Notes: a model not told the origin generated them from the letters alone. A stretch of 64,000 nt of DNA from Oryzias latipes (GCF_002234675.1 NC_019869.2:9968015-10032014), one strand, 5' to 3'; positions 31,313 to 46,300 are shown, counted from the stretch's first letter. Program-made: numbers and translations.

Positions 31313-34300
31313 GTGAGTAAAGACGGACTTTATGAGATATTATTACAGCTGCAGAAGCTAACTTTGCATAGCTAAGCTAGCTAGCCTAGCTAATTTGACA
31401 GTTTTTTTTTCAACCAGACAACATTAGCTGCTATTTTGTGGACTCACACTCGGATATTAAAGTCTATAATAAAACTACAGCGCAAATGTTGAGTCACTTT
31501 GGTTAAAACATTTGCATGATGCACAAGCACAGACTTAGTTGTTGACAAGGCACAACAGAGCATATCACATACATACATATCGCTACACAAAATCTTTTGA
31601 CCAGTTCCCTTTTCTTCACTAAATGTTTGTTTGCGCTTTTCCGATGAAAAGCAACCTGCGTGAGAGCAGCTATGATGGGCTGAAATGATGAATTTACGTC
31701 ACGTTTCTGGTTAACGTGGGTCTTATTTTGACAGGGCCTGAAAAGTCCTCAAGAGAGCATGGCAGAGCTCAGTCCTGTTGAGAATTTGAGAATCCCAAGC
31801 AAGGTAAGGTTCGAGGCTGAAACTGTTCTGACACTAATGTGATTTTCAGGCCGTCACATTGTATGAGAGCTCATTATAGCAGATAGTCGAAGGGAAGGGG
31901 ATCACTGTTGAAAGACTGAGAGTTTAACAAGTTATGAGTAAATAACATAAAATAAATTTTCAGACTTCTGTTCTCAAAGATCTTTATTGTTATAAAAACT
32001 GCATAATTGGTGATTTAAAATAAATGTAGTAAATCTAGTTAACTATTGATCGACTGGCATTTTTGGAATGTTTGTTAGTTACGTTAGTTAATTGTTATTC
32101 TTAAATTTAAAAAGCGGATTGTTTTAAAACTAATAGTTTTTAATTTAACTAACTCATTCAGTTAATATGATTTGTCTTTTTTTGAAAAAATAAATACAAA
32201 TAAAATAATGGACTGATGAATGATAGCTACACAATTTCTAGTGTGACTTTTATTAAAAAACATTTTTCCATTAGATAACTGGTACCTTAATGTGTGAATG
32301 TGTTTTAGTTGTCTCTGCGTGGCCCTGCAATGGACCGTGGTTGGGATAGGCTCCAGCATTCCCATGACCTCAAAAGGGATTAAGTGGGTTTAGAATATGT
32401 AAGGATTACTTGCATAGAGCAAAAATAACTATTTTTAAATATTTATTTTTAAAGTAGAAAAAAAGACTACTTATGATGGGTACCTCTACTCCTAGTTTTT
32501 AGTGTTATGGCTCAAAATTGAATTATTTATTTATTTTTTAACCTTTATTTAAACAGGTAAGCCATTCTTAATGACAATAACGGCCACAAATTCTGGGTGG
32601 TAAGATTCTGCCTGAACATTTTTCTAAGGCGCGTTTCAAAAAAAGAAGTTGCCAGTCATGCATTGTCACAGGAAACACTGTCACCATCTGCTTGTGCAAG
32701 TTTAATTAGCTGACTGAACAGAAGTGCAGTGTCTCTGTATAATCTGCAATTACTCACTAACACTTCAATGCACTGCCAGCTTGTGGCTGCACTTTGCTTT
32801 TTAGCACTGACCTTTTTATAAATGTGTCTGAGGACAATTTGGAAGGTGACGGGATCAATTTATTCTCAGTGTTGGGTGAAATCAGCCCAAGCAATGGAAC
32901 TAGACATGTAATTTCTCGCCCTCTAAAGTCTTAGCATTTCCCTTTGCTTGGATTTATTGTTCTTTCATTTGTACCCTAGATTGTGATGGGAATTTCTTTT
33001 TTAGTAGAGTTTAGTAGAGTCAACAATCTTTAGTAGAGATTGTTGAGAAACACTTTAGGAACCTCTTTAGTTTTTTTTTTTAACCTTTATAAATGCTTTT
33101 TTGAGCTCCTAAGCGTGGGTCTGAATGAAAGCAATTGGGAGTTTCTAGAGAAGCACAAGTTCCTTTAGCTTTGGTTTCAGGTGACACGGTGAAAGCGGAT
33201 ATCCTCAAATTAAACAACACTTCAGTTTTGAACCTTAAATGTTTGTTTTTTGCAATATTGAAATCAATAAGATAAATGATGGTACCACTCCTTCTTTGTT
33301 TGTCCTTTTATCATTAAGCATTATAAAGTAATACCATAAAATTAGTGAGAGTGGATGCGTCTTAACCATTGGCTGTATAAAAACAATGGTCTTTTTTTTT
33401 ACACCTCCCTTTTGGCTCTCTGATTAAAGATAAATAAAATGTAACATTATTTTGGACTACAAACACTTTAACCAGAGCAAAACATTTTAGATAATTCAAA
33501 CTTCATTCATTCACAAACAGATGAAGCATTCAATACGTTTTACTTCACGAGGCCCCAGACTACAGTACCCATAATGCATTAGCAATCCATCTAAAGGTGT
33601 GGCTTTGCAGTCATAGAAAAACAAATTGACAGATTTTGGAGCGCCATGTACCACAGAAGATAAATTTGAGATTAGCAAGTACAAGCAGAGTTTATACATA
33701 AAGTGCGCTGGATTACAAGGCAAATTTCCCATAGTAGAAACATTTTAAGGATTTTAAATGTGTCTTATGGCCCAATAAATACTGTACACTCTACATTTGC
33801 TGCACTGACATGATCCTATTGTCACAGAACAGGCAGACAGCTGGTTTCAAATGCAGCAGGTTTATTAGCTCTGCTAAAAGTCCACAAAGCTAAAGGGTCA
33901 GGCAGGGGTCAATAACGAGCATCAGAGAAGAGATTGGGGTAGTCAGGATCCAGGCGACATTCGGGGCAGACAAACCGAGTCAAATACAGAACATGGTCAG
34001 GAAATCCGAATATCAGGCCAGGATACAACACTCGGTAAAGAAAACAGAGTGGCACAAACAATACATCGCACTGAGTGAGGCTCAGTACAGGGCTTAAGTA
34101 GACTGTGAGTGTTTTGTAAATGAAAGTCAAGTGTGTGGCATCCAAAAACTGTGCGCTGAATTTCTGGGAGGTCTAGTGTTGAGATCTCTGGAGATGGTTC
34201 CCGCCGATGACCAGAAGGGGAGACAGAGCTCTGATTTCTGACACCAATACGGTAGAAGGTGTCTTTTATTTTCAAAGCAAGTCCTGTGAACCTCTGTCAA

Positions 34301-37300
34301 AAGTTATTAACTCTTTTATATTCTATTTTTTTCTCCATGTTTACGTTTTATTTATGCTAAAACTTCCAATATTTCAAAAATCTTTCTCATAATAGTAACA
34401 TGAACATAAATGCAGTGTCTAATTTTTCTAAAGGGTGAAGGAAGACATTGTGGCTCCTGTGGAGGTGTAGGCAGTGAGAAATCAACCTGAATGATTCTTA
34501 ACGTGTTGAAGTTTGCAGACCTGCAGTCTGGAGAACTCCAGCCAGTCTGTGTGACTACACCGTAGAAAATGACTTGTGGATCCTACAAAATGAAGTCACT
34601 TTTAGTAAGCTTGTTGGAAGTCCACACACCTTTCACTTTAAAGCAGGCAACATAAAATCTGTCAAAGGTTTCCTAGATTCAAGCAGGCACTACATACTAT
34701 CATTGAGGCATCTGATTGGTCAGTTAAATAAAATCAGGATTAGCAAGAACATGTTAGAAAAACGTTAGCAGAGCAAGAATGGCTATTCTGACACAAACAT
34801 TAAGCATTGACTGTAAATAAGAACTGGACTTGCTCAGTCCAGTTGTCAGTCCAGTTGTCATAAACAGTCAATGCTAACTGTTTGTGTCTATACATGCGCC
34901 TCCCTACTGTGTGTTTAGCCAAAACGAAGCGGATAATATTTTTGTTGATGCTTTGTCCTCTATGACCCGACCGCTTGATATCTCCGCTTACAGGAAAATG
35001 ACTCGACTTCCCTGTGCTCCTACCTGTTGCCACGTAATTCACTAATATCACTATAGGAGCGACTGCAACCTCATGTTCTGCTGTTCAGAAGAGACTTGAG
35101 GCAGAAGAGCTTGACTAACTCTGTTATTGTCACACTGATACATACTGATTTGAAGCGTTTTCTGCTTTCCATTGGTTTCGGACATAATTCTAGTCGTTTA
35201 TCTCTCTGCACACTGCTGGCAGCAACAACTGGCTAAACTGTGAGGGGAATGACTGATGTGGGGAATAACTGATAGATTGTGCTGCTGAACCACTGTTTAA
35301 ACTCACCTGCTTTGAATTATGGTCTTGTTTTCTTCTTTTCTGTGTGGGCTCTTATTTTCTCCCAGTAAACCCCCTTTAGTCCCTGAACTCTCACAGTTGG
35401 CGGCTAGTTTTCAAATCTACCCCTGCCCTGATGTTCATATGAACTCAAAGACCCACTCCAATGGAATTGGTGTTTTTTGGTCTTTTTGCCATGTTCTTGT
35501 TGAATTTTTCTCATAATGGAGGACACAGGGAATCTCTTTATACCAGGATCCAGTCACTGGAAAATCGCCACAGGGATCCATCATTTTTTAAAATGTATAG
35601 AAATCAAAAGTACATAAACAAATAATAAAATTAAATTTGATACATAAACCTAATTAATTTGTTGAATTTTTAATGGGGAACCAGATATGAGATGTAATTT
35701 CAAGACACACTCATTATTCATGATCTGATTCTGTATTTTTCTTTTTTTTTCTTTTAATTTGCACAATTAATTGATTTAAAAAAATGGTTGTAATTTATTT
35801 TACTCTATTGCTATTTCCTGAATCTCTGGAATACTATTTTACTTTTCTCAAATAAGCATATACAGTTTTATTAATGCAGGTTTGACTTTGTTGAGTTTAA
35901 AAGTGTTGAAAACTCACTTTTCTAACCAGCAAAATTTGTGTTCAAATGGAAAAGGACTAATATTGAACCGGTACAAATTATAGCTTAAACTGAATCATGA
36001 AGCTTCTCAATGTGACTATCATTGATTTGGAAAATTGCCTCTGATAACTCAGCCCTATTCTGTTTCATTTCTTTTATTCTCACTGTACCACCCATCTGTA
36101 ACAACATGAATGAAATCAGATTAAATGCATATATTGTATTTTTTGTTATCCAAAAAAAAGAACAAATGTTTCTGTGTTCCAAACATTATTCTGTGTTCTC
36201 ACCAGCAGGGGTCACTCTTTATTCAACTCTGATCGCACAAGACAGAACTCATTCATTTTCACAGGTTGAGTTCATCTCCAGCCGAATATTTTAGTATCAT
36301 CTAGAATTATAGCACTGTGATTAGCATACTACCTTGATGTGCTGTGTATATTATCCTAGGACATTATCTTTTTTTAGTTCACCCAGGAAATAATGAGGCC
36401 AAACTTTGTCAGTGCCCCCACCAGGTCTTTCAGAGCGGCTAATGTCCAATTATACATTCACGCCAGAATGTGCAATGAGTCATCCATCGACAGCATGACA
36501 GCACCGCTGCACAGTGCTGCAGATTTTACCTCATTGATAGACGCAGCTGAATGAAAAGTGGAGTAATCACAAACGTCCCTCCATGAATTCCGTTATTCTG
36601 CGTTGACCCAGCAGCTGTCGACGGTGCTGAAGCTGAGACGGTACTGCTGGCTGTGATTTGTCCGTATCTCCCTGAAGACAAGCGGGTTAAACCTTCTCTC
36701 AAAAGCAGATGAGGACATACAGCCGGTTAAACTAGCATACATATTCAACACTGATTACGGCGGGAAGGCTTTTAATTTGTTCATCTAATGACTGTTTCCA
36801 TCGCGGAGATGATTCTGGCTCCTCGGCTTCCGCTCACGGTGTGTCTCACAGGATTTTTCATGGCTGTTTATGCACTACTTTGTTTTTCAGAGGACAATGT
36901 GTTGTTTGGTACTTTTGTTTCAAGGGTTTTTTTTCTTCTGCCTTACATTTCAATCAGGGCTTCACATGAAAATTGAAACGAGCTTAACACTTCTGTATTT
37001 CAGAGGCAAATAAATTGCAACTTTCTCCAATAAGGTGACAATTTTATTAATTTAGCATGAGGGATGGTTTGTTTGTCCCTCATCCTTTGAAGAAATATTT
37101 GATTAAAGCCCGGAGGTGGCTCGGGTTTTGGGTTTGTTTTGCGTGGGCATTTGCCCGAGCAACAACTGAGGATGTGGTGTGACGTGTCAAATTCAAGATT
37201 TGCAACATTTTTTACAAAAGGCTGCAATTTTGAGTCCAAGGGGATTTAACTTTCCAGCTAAGCTGGATTCACTGGAGACTCAGCCCTGACTGTCTCCTTC

Positions 37301-40300
37301 CTATGAGGTTTTTCTGTCGTGAGTTTCTCTACCAGTGACTCATCCATCCCAGCCTCCCTCCTTTTTTTTGATTTTTTTTTTTTACCCCATATATCATATT
37401 TTAGCTGATTTCCCACCCACTCTCTTTGTGGCAAATCGTGATCTCCTACCTTGGTAGCTATTTTCAGTCTGCATTATTCACCTCCACATCCTCCCTCCTA
37501 TGGCTGCACTTCATTTTTGTTTTTGTTTTTAAGCATGTCTACATTCATGCTTGACGGAAAGTTTGTGCAAAAAAAATCTATCCTTAGAGACTAAGGATGT
37601 CCCAATATTTAATTTGTTCTTATTACGATCAGCTCCTTATATTTCAAGCTTATTATTTCAGACAAATATTCTGCTAGAAGTCTCCATTTCAGGATAATTT
37701 ATTGTGACGCTATTTTCTGCAAGGAGGGGCACAAAAACACAGCAAAACCAATCTAAACTGGTGAGATATTCACAGATTTGGACTTCCAGGATCAATAACT
37801 TTTAAAAAATGTTTTAAACTGACTGCAAGTGTCTGCATTTGGTTTTCTTAACGCAAACAACCTACAAAGGCACTTCATCAGAAAAAAAAAATCATTTTTC
37901 TGTTTCTTTTTAATGACATTGGTTCTCTGTGTGCTGCTGACAGAAGAGACCCAGTGAGATGCAACTGCGGGAGAAGGGGATTTGACCTCTGATGACCCTT
38001 TCCTTATTTGTTTCACTTTGACAGTATACAGAATCTAAATAGAATATTTAAGCTATGTAACCAGAACTTCTTTTTTAGGTTTACATTATCACTGTCCATG
38101 ATCACTTTTCCACACCCAGCAGCCAATCAGAATCGAGTATTCATGGTATAAGCAGAATTAACTACTATAATAATAATAATACCCAAAATGTGATATCCAT
38201 CCATTCGGACGCCAGGTCTTAAGAGGTTAAATAAAGATTTCCATATTCTCTAAAAAAACCTGAACTAATAAATGGTTCTATTAATATAAGCTATTCATGA
38301 ATACTTGTCATCATATTTATGCTGCAACAACAAAATCATTCATTCAATTATTCATATTAAAGATTTTTTAAATAGAGAGAGGATTTACATCTGATCAAAA
38401 ATGTTCACTAGTTATGAAGATGCTAACAGTCACCAGCTTTCTCTACTTGACTAGTTTTTAGTAGCTAATAGTTAACTATTTTTTAGTAGTTGATATAGTT
38501 ACACTATTCTTACTAGATTGTTAAAGCGACTTAACAGAATTGGACTTATTAAGCGTTATATGATAAAAGAAGATTAATTAAAAAATAGAAAAAAACGGGA
38601 TCTGTTCATTAAATAAGTTTATTTTTTAAATGTGTTTCAGAGGAGCCGGTTTAGCTCGTGCTGGTTTGCAGCGCCTTCCGTCCGTGAAACCAGGGTTCGA
38701 CTCCGGGCTGCTCCCTGTTCCCTTCTCTACCCCTGTGCCGGTTCCAAGCCCGGTTTGAGAAGGTTGCGTCAGGAAGGGCATCCGGCGTAAAACATTGCCA
38801 AGTTTACCATGCGACTTGTTCGCTGTGGCGACTCCTGATGGGAGAAGCCGAAAGAGAAAAAGAATTTTTTAAATGTGTTTCAGAAAGTATCAGATCGGGA
38901 CTCAATATCGTCAGATACTCCAAAAAAACATGATCTCTACTAAAGACCCACTTCAATGAAAATGGTGTTTTAAACATGTTCTCATGTCATTTTTCTGATG
39001 ATGGAGGAGGTATAGAAAGAAAATTAAGCCTAAAATTGCCTTTCTGAATATTTAAATCGCTGTCAATCAGGAGCAGTTAAAAAAAAAGAAGTTTAATAAA
39101 GATTGTATTTGTAATGACGAAAATTCACTGGGCCACAAGCTCCCTGCTCCGCTCCATTCTGATGCATCCACTTGTCAATCAATCAATCAATGTAACTTTA
39201 TTTATAAAGCACTTTTCATATAAAAGTATAACACAAAGTGTTTTACATTAAAACAAAACAAAATAAATAATAGAAAAACAAGCATGAAAATTAAAATAAA
39301 CAAGCACAAAAATAAATAAATAAATAAAAATAGGGCCCCCCTCCCTGTACCTATACACAACCCCCCACTTCTTTCACATCTCCCACCCCCTAACTGTTGG
39401 GGAAAGACAATAAGCAATAGGCTGAGCACGAAAACAAGATGTTGGAAACGCTGATAATTGGAACCTCCCTCTCTGTGAACAGCTGCATAGACAGCTAAAT
39501 GCAGCATCACAGGCGGGGACCGCTCCACCACAGCTAAGTGGTCATGCAGGTTCCCATCCAGAGCTGCAGTGGCTGAACAGCAGAGGGAGAGGTCCCAACT
39601 GAGGGGGCACCGGAAAATAAATAAATAAATGAATATTAGACAAATAGATCTTATTTTTGTTTTCCTCGTCTGAGCTGGAATCGAGATCAAAACTGGATAG
39701 CTCCAGTAATGCTAAACATTTTTGTTGCACCGGTAATGTTAAGTTGTGGGTGTGAGGGGCTGTAAGCTAGCGGGAGAGCGAGGAAACAGATCAGTGATGA
39801 TGAGAAGGGGACCCACCCACAATTCAGAGGTGAATTTCTAATCAACTACTGCCGTTCTGCAGAAACTATGTCCTAGAAGATTTTTGGATTTTTCATTAAT
39901 CTTCTTCCGTTTATTCCCTTTCTGGGTCACGGGGCTGCCGGAGTCTCTCCCGGCCACTTGTTGGCGAAGGCAGGGGACACCCTGGACAGGTTGCCAGTCT
40001 GTCGCAGGGTAGTGTCCACAATCACACCCCATGCACTCTCACATTCACACCTATGGACAGATTAGACAGATTTAGATTAACCAATTAACCTATGAAGCAC
40101 GTTTTTGGATGGTGGGAGGAAGCCAGAGTCCCTGGAGAAAACCCACGCATGTACGGGGGGGACCTGCAAACTCCACACAGAAAGGTCCCCCATTGTTGTT
40201 CTGTTTCAGGTCCCCCAGCTGGGACTTGAACCAGGGGCCTTCTTGCTGTGAGGCAAGAGCGCTAACCACTCAGCCACCATGCAGACAATAATGTATACCT

Positions 40301-43300
40301 ATACGTATACATTATTGTCTTGATGGTTGTTATTTTTGCTTAGAAGGCTGGTAAGAAGAATTTTCCTCTCTTCATATAGGGGTGTTTCTTGCATAATATA
40401 TAAGTGAACAGATTGCTTTGATCCCATAATTTCATATGGGATTAAGGGGACCGCCTTCTTCCTAAGCCGATGGTCTGTTTTCCGTGCCACCACACTTCAA
40501 TGTGGGGATGAAGCACTGTGTCGATCCTGTGTTCAAAACATAAGTTGGACTGAGCATTACCCAAGATAAAAGCCTTCCTCTCTCTGCATATAGAACGAAT
40601 ATATGCCTGATGTTGTGATACCTTACCTATGAGAATGGATGACATTCATTCAGAAATTGGGACGTTTTAGCTCAGACATTCATGTAAATAAGTAACCAAA
40701 CCTGCAAAACAAAATCTCTGTTGGACTTTAGTTTTGACATGTGATCATGTCTTGACTCTTTAAAGGAATCATGAGATGAAATGGATTTAAAATCTCCTTC
40801 ATCTTAAAGATCCTCCCCTCCAATAAGCCTCAACGGGTACTTGGCATGCTATTCAACGAAGCTCCAATGTTTCTTAATGGAATCAGAGGGGTGGGAAATC
40901 TGTGTTTCTTTTATTCCCTGATGCCCCCGTCTCTTGACATCTACTTACTTAATCAAGTTGCAAAATTCTCCAGGAGCCCTAAGATGAATGTTTTTTCCTC
41001 TTCACTCGTCCTCTGCTTGTTTGAAAGTTTCATGGGTTTCTACCCTTTTTTCGTCTTTGTCCTTAAGACCTTCAGGACTGTTTTAATTGTTCTCCTCTTT
41101 GCTAACTTTTTTTGGTGAAGTTTTAACATTTTTTCTTCTTCTTGTTTTTGGACATAAGCCTCTATCTTCTGTTTTCAGACTTGACTGATACCTGGAAGTG
41201 CCCAATGTTGCTCTTGTTGAAATGACTGGTAGAGGCCGACTTCAAATGAAAGACACTCGCTATTGACTTGCGTGTTTCAAGGATAAAACCCTTTGATTTT
41301 ACTACCTTACTTATAATTCATGAGAACCCTGTCTGTGTGGTGATGGGACTGTATTTTTTAAATCAAGAGTACTCATATTGTTAACGCTTAAATATGTGCA
41401 TCAATAGATTGACTCGTTCAAACTCACAAAGCGTCTTACTTTGTTTGGAGCATTGTTGTGGTGAGCAGAGGCAAATCTAATCTTTACTCCCCACCTATTT
41501 CAGCCTTCATTTTTGCCATTCACGGGTGACTTGAGAGATGATTGGTCGAACGTCTGTGCTTTTGTTTGGATGATGCAATGATGCTAGAACGTCCCTTGTA
41601 CATTCTTTCGTAAAGGAAACCCCCTATGCTCGCCATCTGTCCCACAGGAGGAGTTGCGGGAGCTGAGGCAGCAGCCCATTGACCCCCAGGCTGAACAAGA
41701 AATCATCGACAGCATTGGGGAGGTCTACTTCTCCAATGACTCCTTCGACATGGTGCAGCATGAACTGGAGGTCAGATACTCTGCGTGAACACCAGACTTT
41801 TAATTTTAAAACATTATTAATAGAGTTCGTCTTAAACCCCCCCCAAAAAAACAAACAAAATAAATAAATAACGATTTTATCAAACTCACCACATTTCAGC
41901 ACTTTTGACAACATCAGCATTGAATTTGTGATGTGAATAAATATGGCTTACTGTGCATTGAGCCTCATCGGACTGGCAGGAGTAAAGCTCTTCCTCACCT
42001 GTCTCTTCCTCTTCTGCTGAGCTGCATGCATATCATTAAGGTCTAGATTGATGGATTGCATCTGCTCAACAGAAGAAAGGTGTGAAATCTCATTAGATTT
42101 ATCTTGGTATTGCTACACCATCTGAAATGAGACTCCCAGTCAAGAGGAAAGTAATTACCTATCATGCTTTGGGTCTTGCTTTTTTTTTTTTATATCTTCC
42201 TTTGCTTGCAAAGTTTGTTTTTTGTGCTCTGTTTACTGACTCGTCTAATCTGATTCATGATCTGGCAAACTGTATTAATAGGTCACTTTGTGTTTTTATT
42301 TTTTTATGTTTACTTCTTTTGAACTGAAGATGAAAGATGCCTATCTTAAGTTTCAAACTAGTTCAAGCTTCTCAAAGACTCCTTTATGTTTTGTCCCAAA
42401 ACTGTGATGCTGTCTCACTGTGGACTTTTCCTTGGGATCTGACTGAGCATGAAAAAATTCAATTTAGCTTTTTTTTTTAAATCAGATTTTGAAGTTTCAG
42501 TGCTATTAACAATGTAGGAAAATATGGCATCAACAATTGCTATTCTTGATGGTATGCTTTTTTTTTTGGTGTGATTTTTACTTTTATTTTTTTCTAGAAA
42601 CTCCCACCAGAGCTGAACTTACAGGAGCTGGAGGAGTATAGAGATAAGCTTAAGAGACAACAAGCAGCAGTAAGTGTCTTTGTTTACTCATATTCACACT
42701 AAAAAAAAAAACCCTTCTGACCAACTTTATAAATTCAGAGGAGAAATAGTTTCTGCAGGCTTTTAAAGTATGAAGTGTTAAATGGATTCAACCTTCTTAG
42801 ATTGCGTCACAACTGCCCTCACGGATTGTTCTGAGCTGTCTGCGGGCGAAAGATGGTCAAACCTGTATGGGGCACGCTGGTGGCCCCCTACAAAATATCA
42901 ACAACTTTATCGAAATCTTGCAATTACACTGTTTCCATTAAGTCATAACTTTGCGAATAAACACAAACCAACTCATGTGACAATTTATTCAAAAACGCGG
43001 ATGTTAGCAGTACTTTGATTTACAGCAGATACATTTAAAATGCATTGAAGACATAAAGAATGTTCAGAGTTCAGATTTATTTATTTTTAAGCTCTACAAA
43101 AGCATTGGTAAGCACCTCTCCATGTCTGGGTTCATGGGTCCTTTGGACTCTCTCTCGGTAAAGGAAGCTTCACTCCTGCAATGAAGGCGCTTTTCGCCAC
43201 TTCGTCCGTGTCTCTGTGACCCACATTAGTTCGAGAGTGAAAAAAGAAACCCAGAATCCAATTGGAGCGCACTCGCTCCAGCTATGCCGGCCTGCTGCCT

Positions 43301-46300
43301 ATGCAGCCTGCAGCAGCTTTCTGTCTGCTGTCCACCCAACGAGGGGGGGGCACCCGGTGTAGCGAGCACGATCGCTCCAGCCCCATGGGCCCTGTCACAG
43401 GCTGCTGACCTGTCCAGGGTGTGTCCCTCCTTCGCCCAACAGTAGCTGGGACAGTCTCCGCCATCCGAGCAGCCCCAGTGGGTTAAGAAGACGGATGCAT
43501 TCGGGCCACCTGTGCAGAGCTGTTGGTCACGTGACTCATTTAATGAAAAAAGTTTCAATTGCAGTTTTGCGAAATATGTCCATTTCAATAGCTTCAAAAC
43601 AACCCTCTCCAAGTGCAGAAAACTTATTTCAATAAATGTGATTTTTTTTCTTTTAAATTTACGTGTTTCCATTAAGAGAATTTATTAATGCAAATCTGAT
43701 TTGCACAATTGCATAGTCAATGGTTGTGATATTAAGACGCATAAACAGTAGAGATTCATCAGCATATTTCTGAAGTTGGAAAACATTTTCTTTGTAGGTT
43801 GAGAAGAGTGTAGGTGTTGTGGAACACCTGTGGGACACTCTGAATGGGACATTGGGATATCACCGATACACACATTTTCTTAGCAATGAAGGACTCTAAC
43901 CAGGTTAATGCATCAAGTTAAAGACTTCCTGCACAGTGCGTTTGTGGTGCAGAGGTAGAGACGTCAACCTCTCATCAGAAGATTGCAGGTTTGGTTCAAA
44001 TTATCCTTGGGCAGGACACTGAACTCCATATTGGTCCTGGTGGTTATAGGTTGGACAAGGTGTTAGACAACAGAGCTGCAATCAGTCTGTGAATGTGTGT
44101 GTGCTTTGGTGATCGGGACAATGACTGTAAAGCACGTTAGGCCTACAAGGAAGGTAGAAAAGTGCTATACATATGCGCCATTTTAATTTTGACTCGCTGC
44201 AGGAGACCTACCCCGATCCTGGGACCTGCCTTTATGCCTACAATCATTGTAGTAATCCATTATTAACCTTTAAGTGTGCTTATTTTGAAATTCAGTTCCA
44301 AGATCAACTAATTAAGGTGAGAGCTTCTTAAATCATAAACCTTTGATCGGGTAGGTTTGTTGTTTTTGCGCTTTGTTGCGTTGGCTCTGTCCTCTTTTGC
44401 TTCATTATTTTAAAACGGTAAAGCTGTTCCCCCTCCACCCCAGTTTTCGCTTCCAAGAAGCCAAAAGAACCTTGTTGAGTGTAAGAGGCTTGACAGCACT
44501 CTGACCACCAAAGCAGTCATGCTGCTCTCTTATAAAGGCTGGATGTAAAGAAAAATAGATTACAGATTTCAGTCTGCACTCAGGAATTGAGTTCTTTGTT
44601 GTAAAACCTCCGTGGCAAGCAGAGTCCCAGGACATTATCTGCTGCGTTTCCTTCCTCGGCAGGTCCATATCCATAATTCCTGTTGGATCAGTCATATTCT
44701 ATTTCTAGATGTATTAAGGAGACTAAGTTTCTTTTTTGTCAACCCTAATGGTCTACTGTAGCTTTTACCTCCCTTTCATGCTAGCTTTTTATTTTTTATT
44801 TTTTAAAGCTTCTGATTTTTTAAATCCTCTCATCTCCCCTCAAGGCTTTTTCGTTTTGCTCTTTTAGTCCCCTTCATTGAACCACTACTATCTGACATTT
44901 GTCCTTTTTCATGTGGTGCCTGTCGTCCACTCTCCCTGTTTTGACAGTTTTTGTTGTAGCCATCAAGGTGCCAGTTTACTTTTGTGGACTTTCTGCCTTC
45001 TGCGGTTGAAATCTCCAAGTTAGCCTTGCAAGAACACACAGGAACTGTCACACATGTCATCTCTGAAAAAGAAAGGAAGGTGTTGCTCTGCTTCTGTGTT
45101 TCTGCTTGTCAGCCTGCAGGCTTCTGCTGAGTCACGGTAATTGGTCCGGTGTGCTTTCTGCCTGAAAATCTAAAGTTAAGTTTGGTAGTGAGCTGATTAG
45201 AGTCGACCTACAGTCATTCCTGCACAACGTTGTCTTTCTCCAATACCGTGCCTCGATGGCTTCGGTAAAAGGATCATTCTTTTATTTATTTTTTGTTTGT
45301 TTCCACCGAGTTGTTTTGATTGAAATTTACTCCAGACTGGATTTTCGTTTGAGTTGTGTATCTTTTCCTCACATGATTTGATATGTATCTTGATACATGG
45401 TCCACAAACCGACACATAAAAGATTCAACTAATTTTGTAGTGATTCAATACAGTCCAATTCTATTACCATACAATCTAGATGTTTAATATTCATTTGGAA
45501 TTTAAAACTATAAATGAAAATACCTTTTAACAGAGACAATTTTTTTTCTTATGGGCACTTTTTTATTTTAATCAACAAAAACTCTTTGACACAATACAGT
45601 AGCTTCAGACATATAAATGGGCATTTGTTGTTGTTTTTTTGACTATTTTTGTTCTTTGTGGTTAAAAAAAAGTCACTTTTTATTTACACAGATAATGTTT
45701 GAAGTGCTGTGAAAAAAGGGTACCCAAATTTTCACCCTCAGCCAATTGTAATTGACCAAACTTGATAGAAGCAACCTCGTGATTGGACGCCTTTTTGTTT
45801 GCACATAAAAAGACGGACAGCATAGAGCACAACAGGAAGAGAAATGAATAAAGTTAGCTGGAAACGGAGTATTCATTCACTATTTGCCAACATTATCTTG
45901 TTTGGATCTGTGGTTTTAAACCAATACTGCTGCTTCTCTTAGTACCATTTCAATTTTTGTTATCTGTATCCTTTACGTTTTAATTTGTTAAGTTTTTCCA
46001 CTTTGCTTAAAATAAAATTCAACAGTTTTTATCATTAGAGAGAATTTGAAATAAAAGTCCAACTTTTAAAGATTGTTGTTTCCGTTATGGATCGCCGATA
46101 TCCGGAGTCACACTGGAAACGCGCCGTCATTAAAATCTCCGACTCCGTCTCACTAAAGTGTAGCGCTCTCTTTTTTATTCACGTGTTTCCATGGTGACTC
46201 CGGAAATCGGCGATCTATTGCTGATCTATTACCTTTCTTTTTGTTTCTTTCTCAACCCACTTTGCATTATGAACCTACTTCGGTTGGTGCAAGTTAACGG

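Noticed and set aside
38641..38710. tRNA gene
   Set aside because: The A- and B-box-like sequence is the head of a SINE with target duplication; no intact cloverleaf or anticodon stem.
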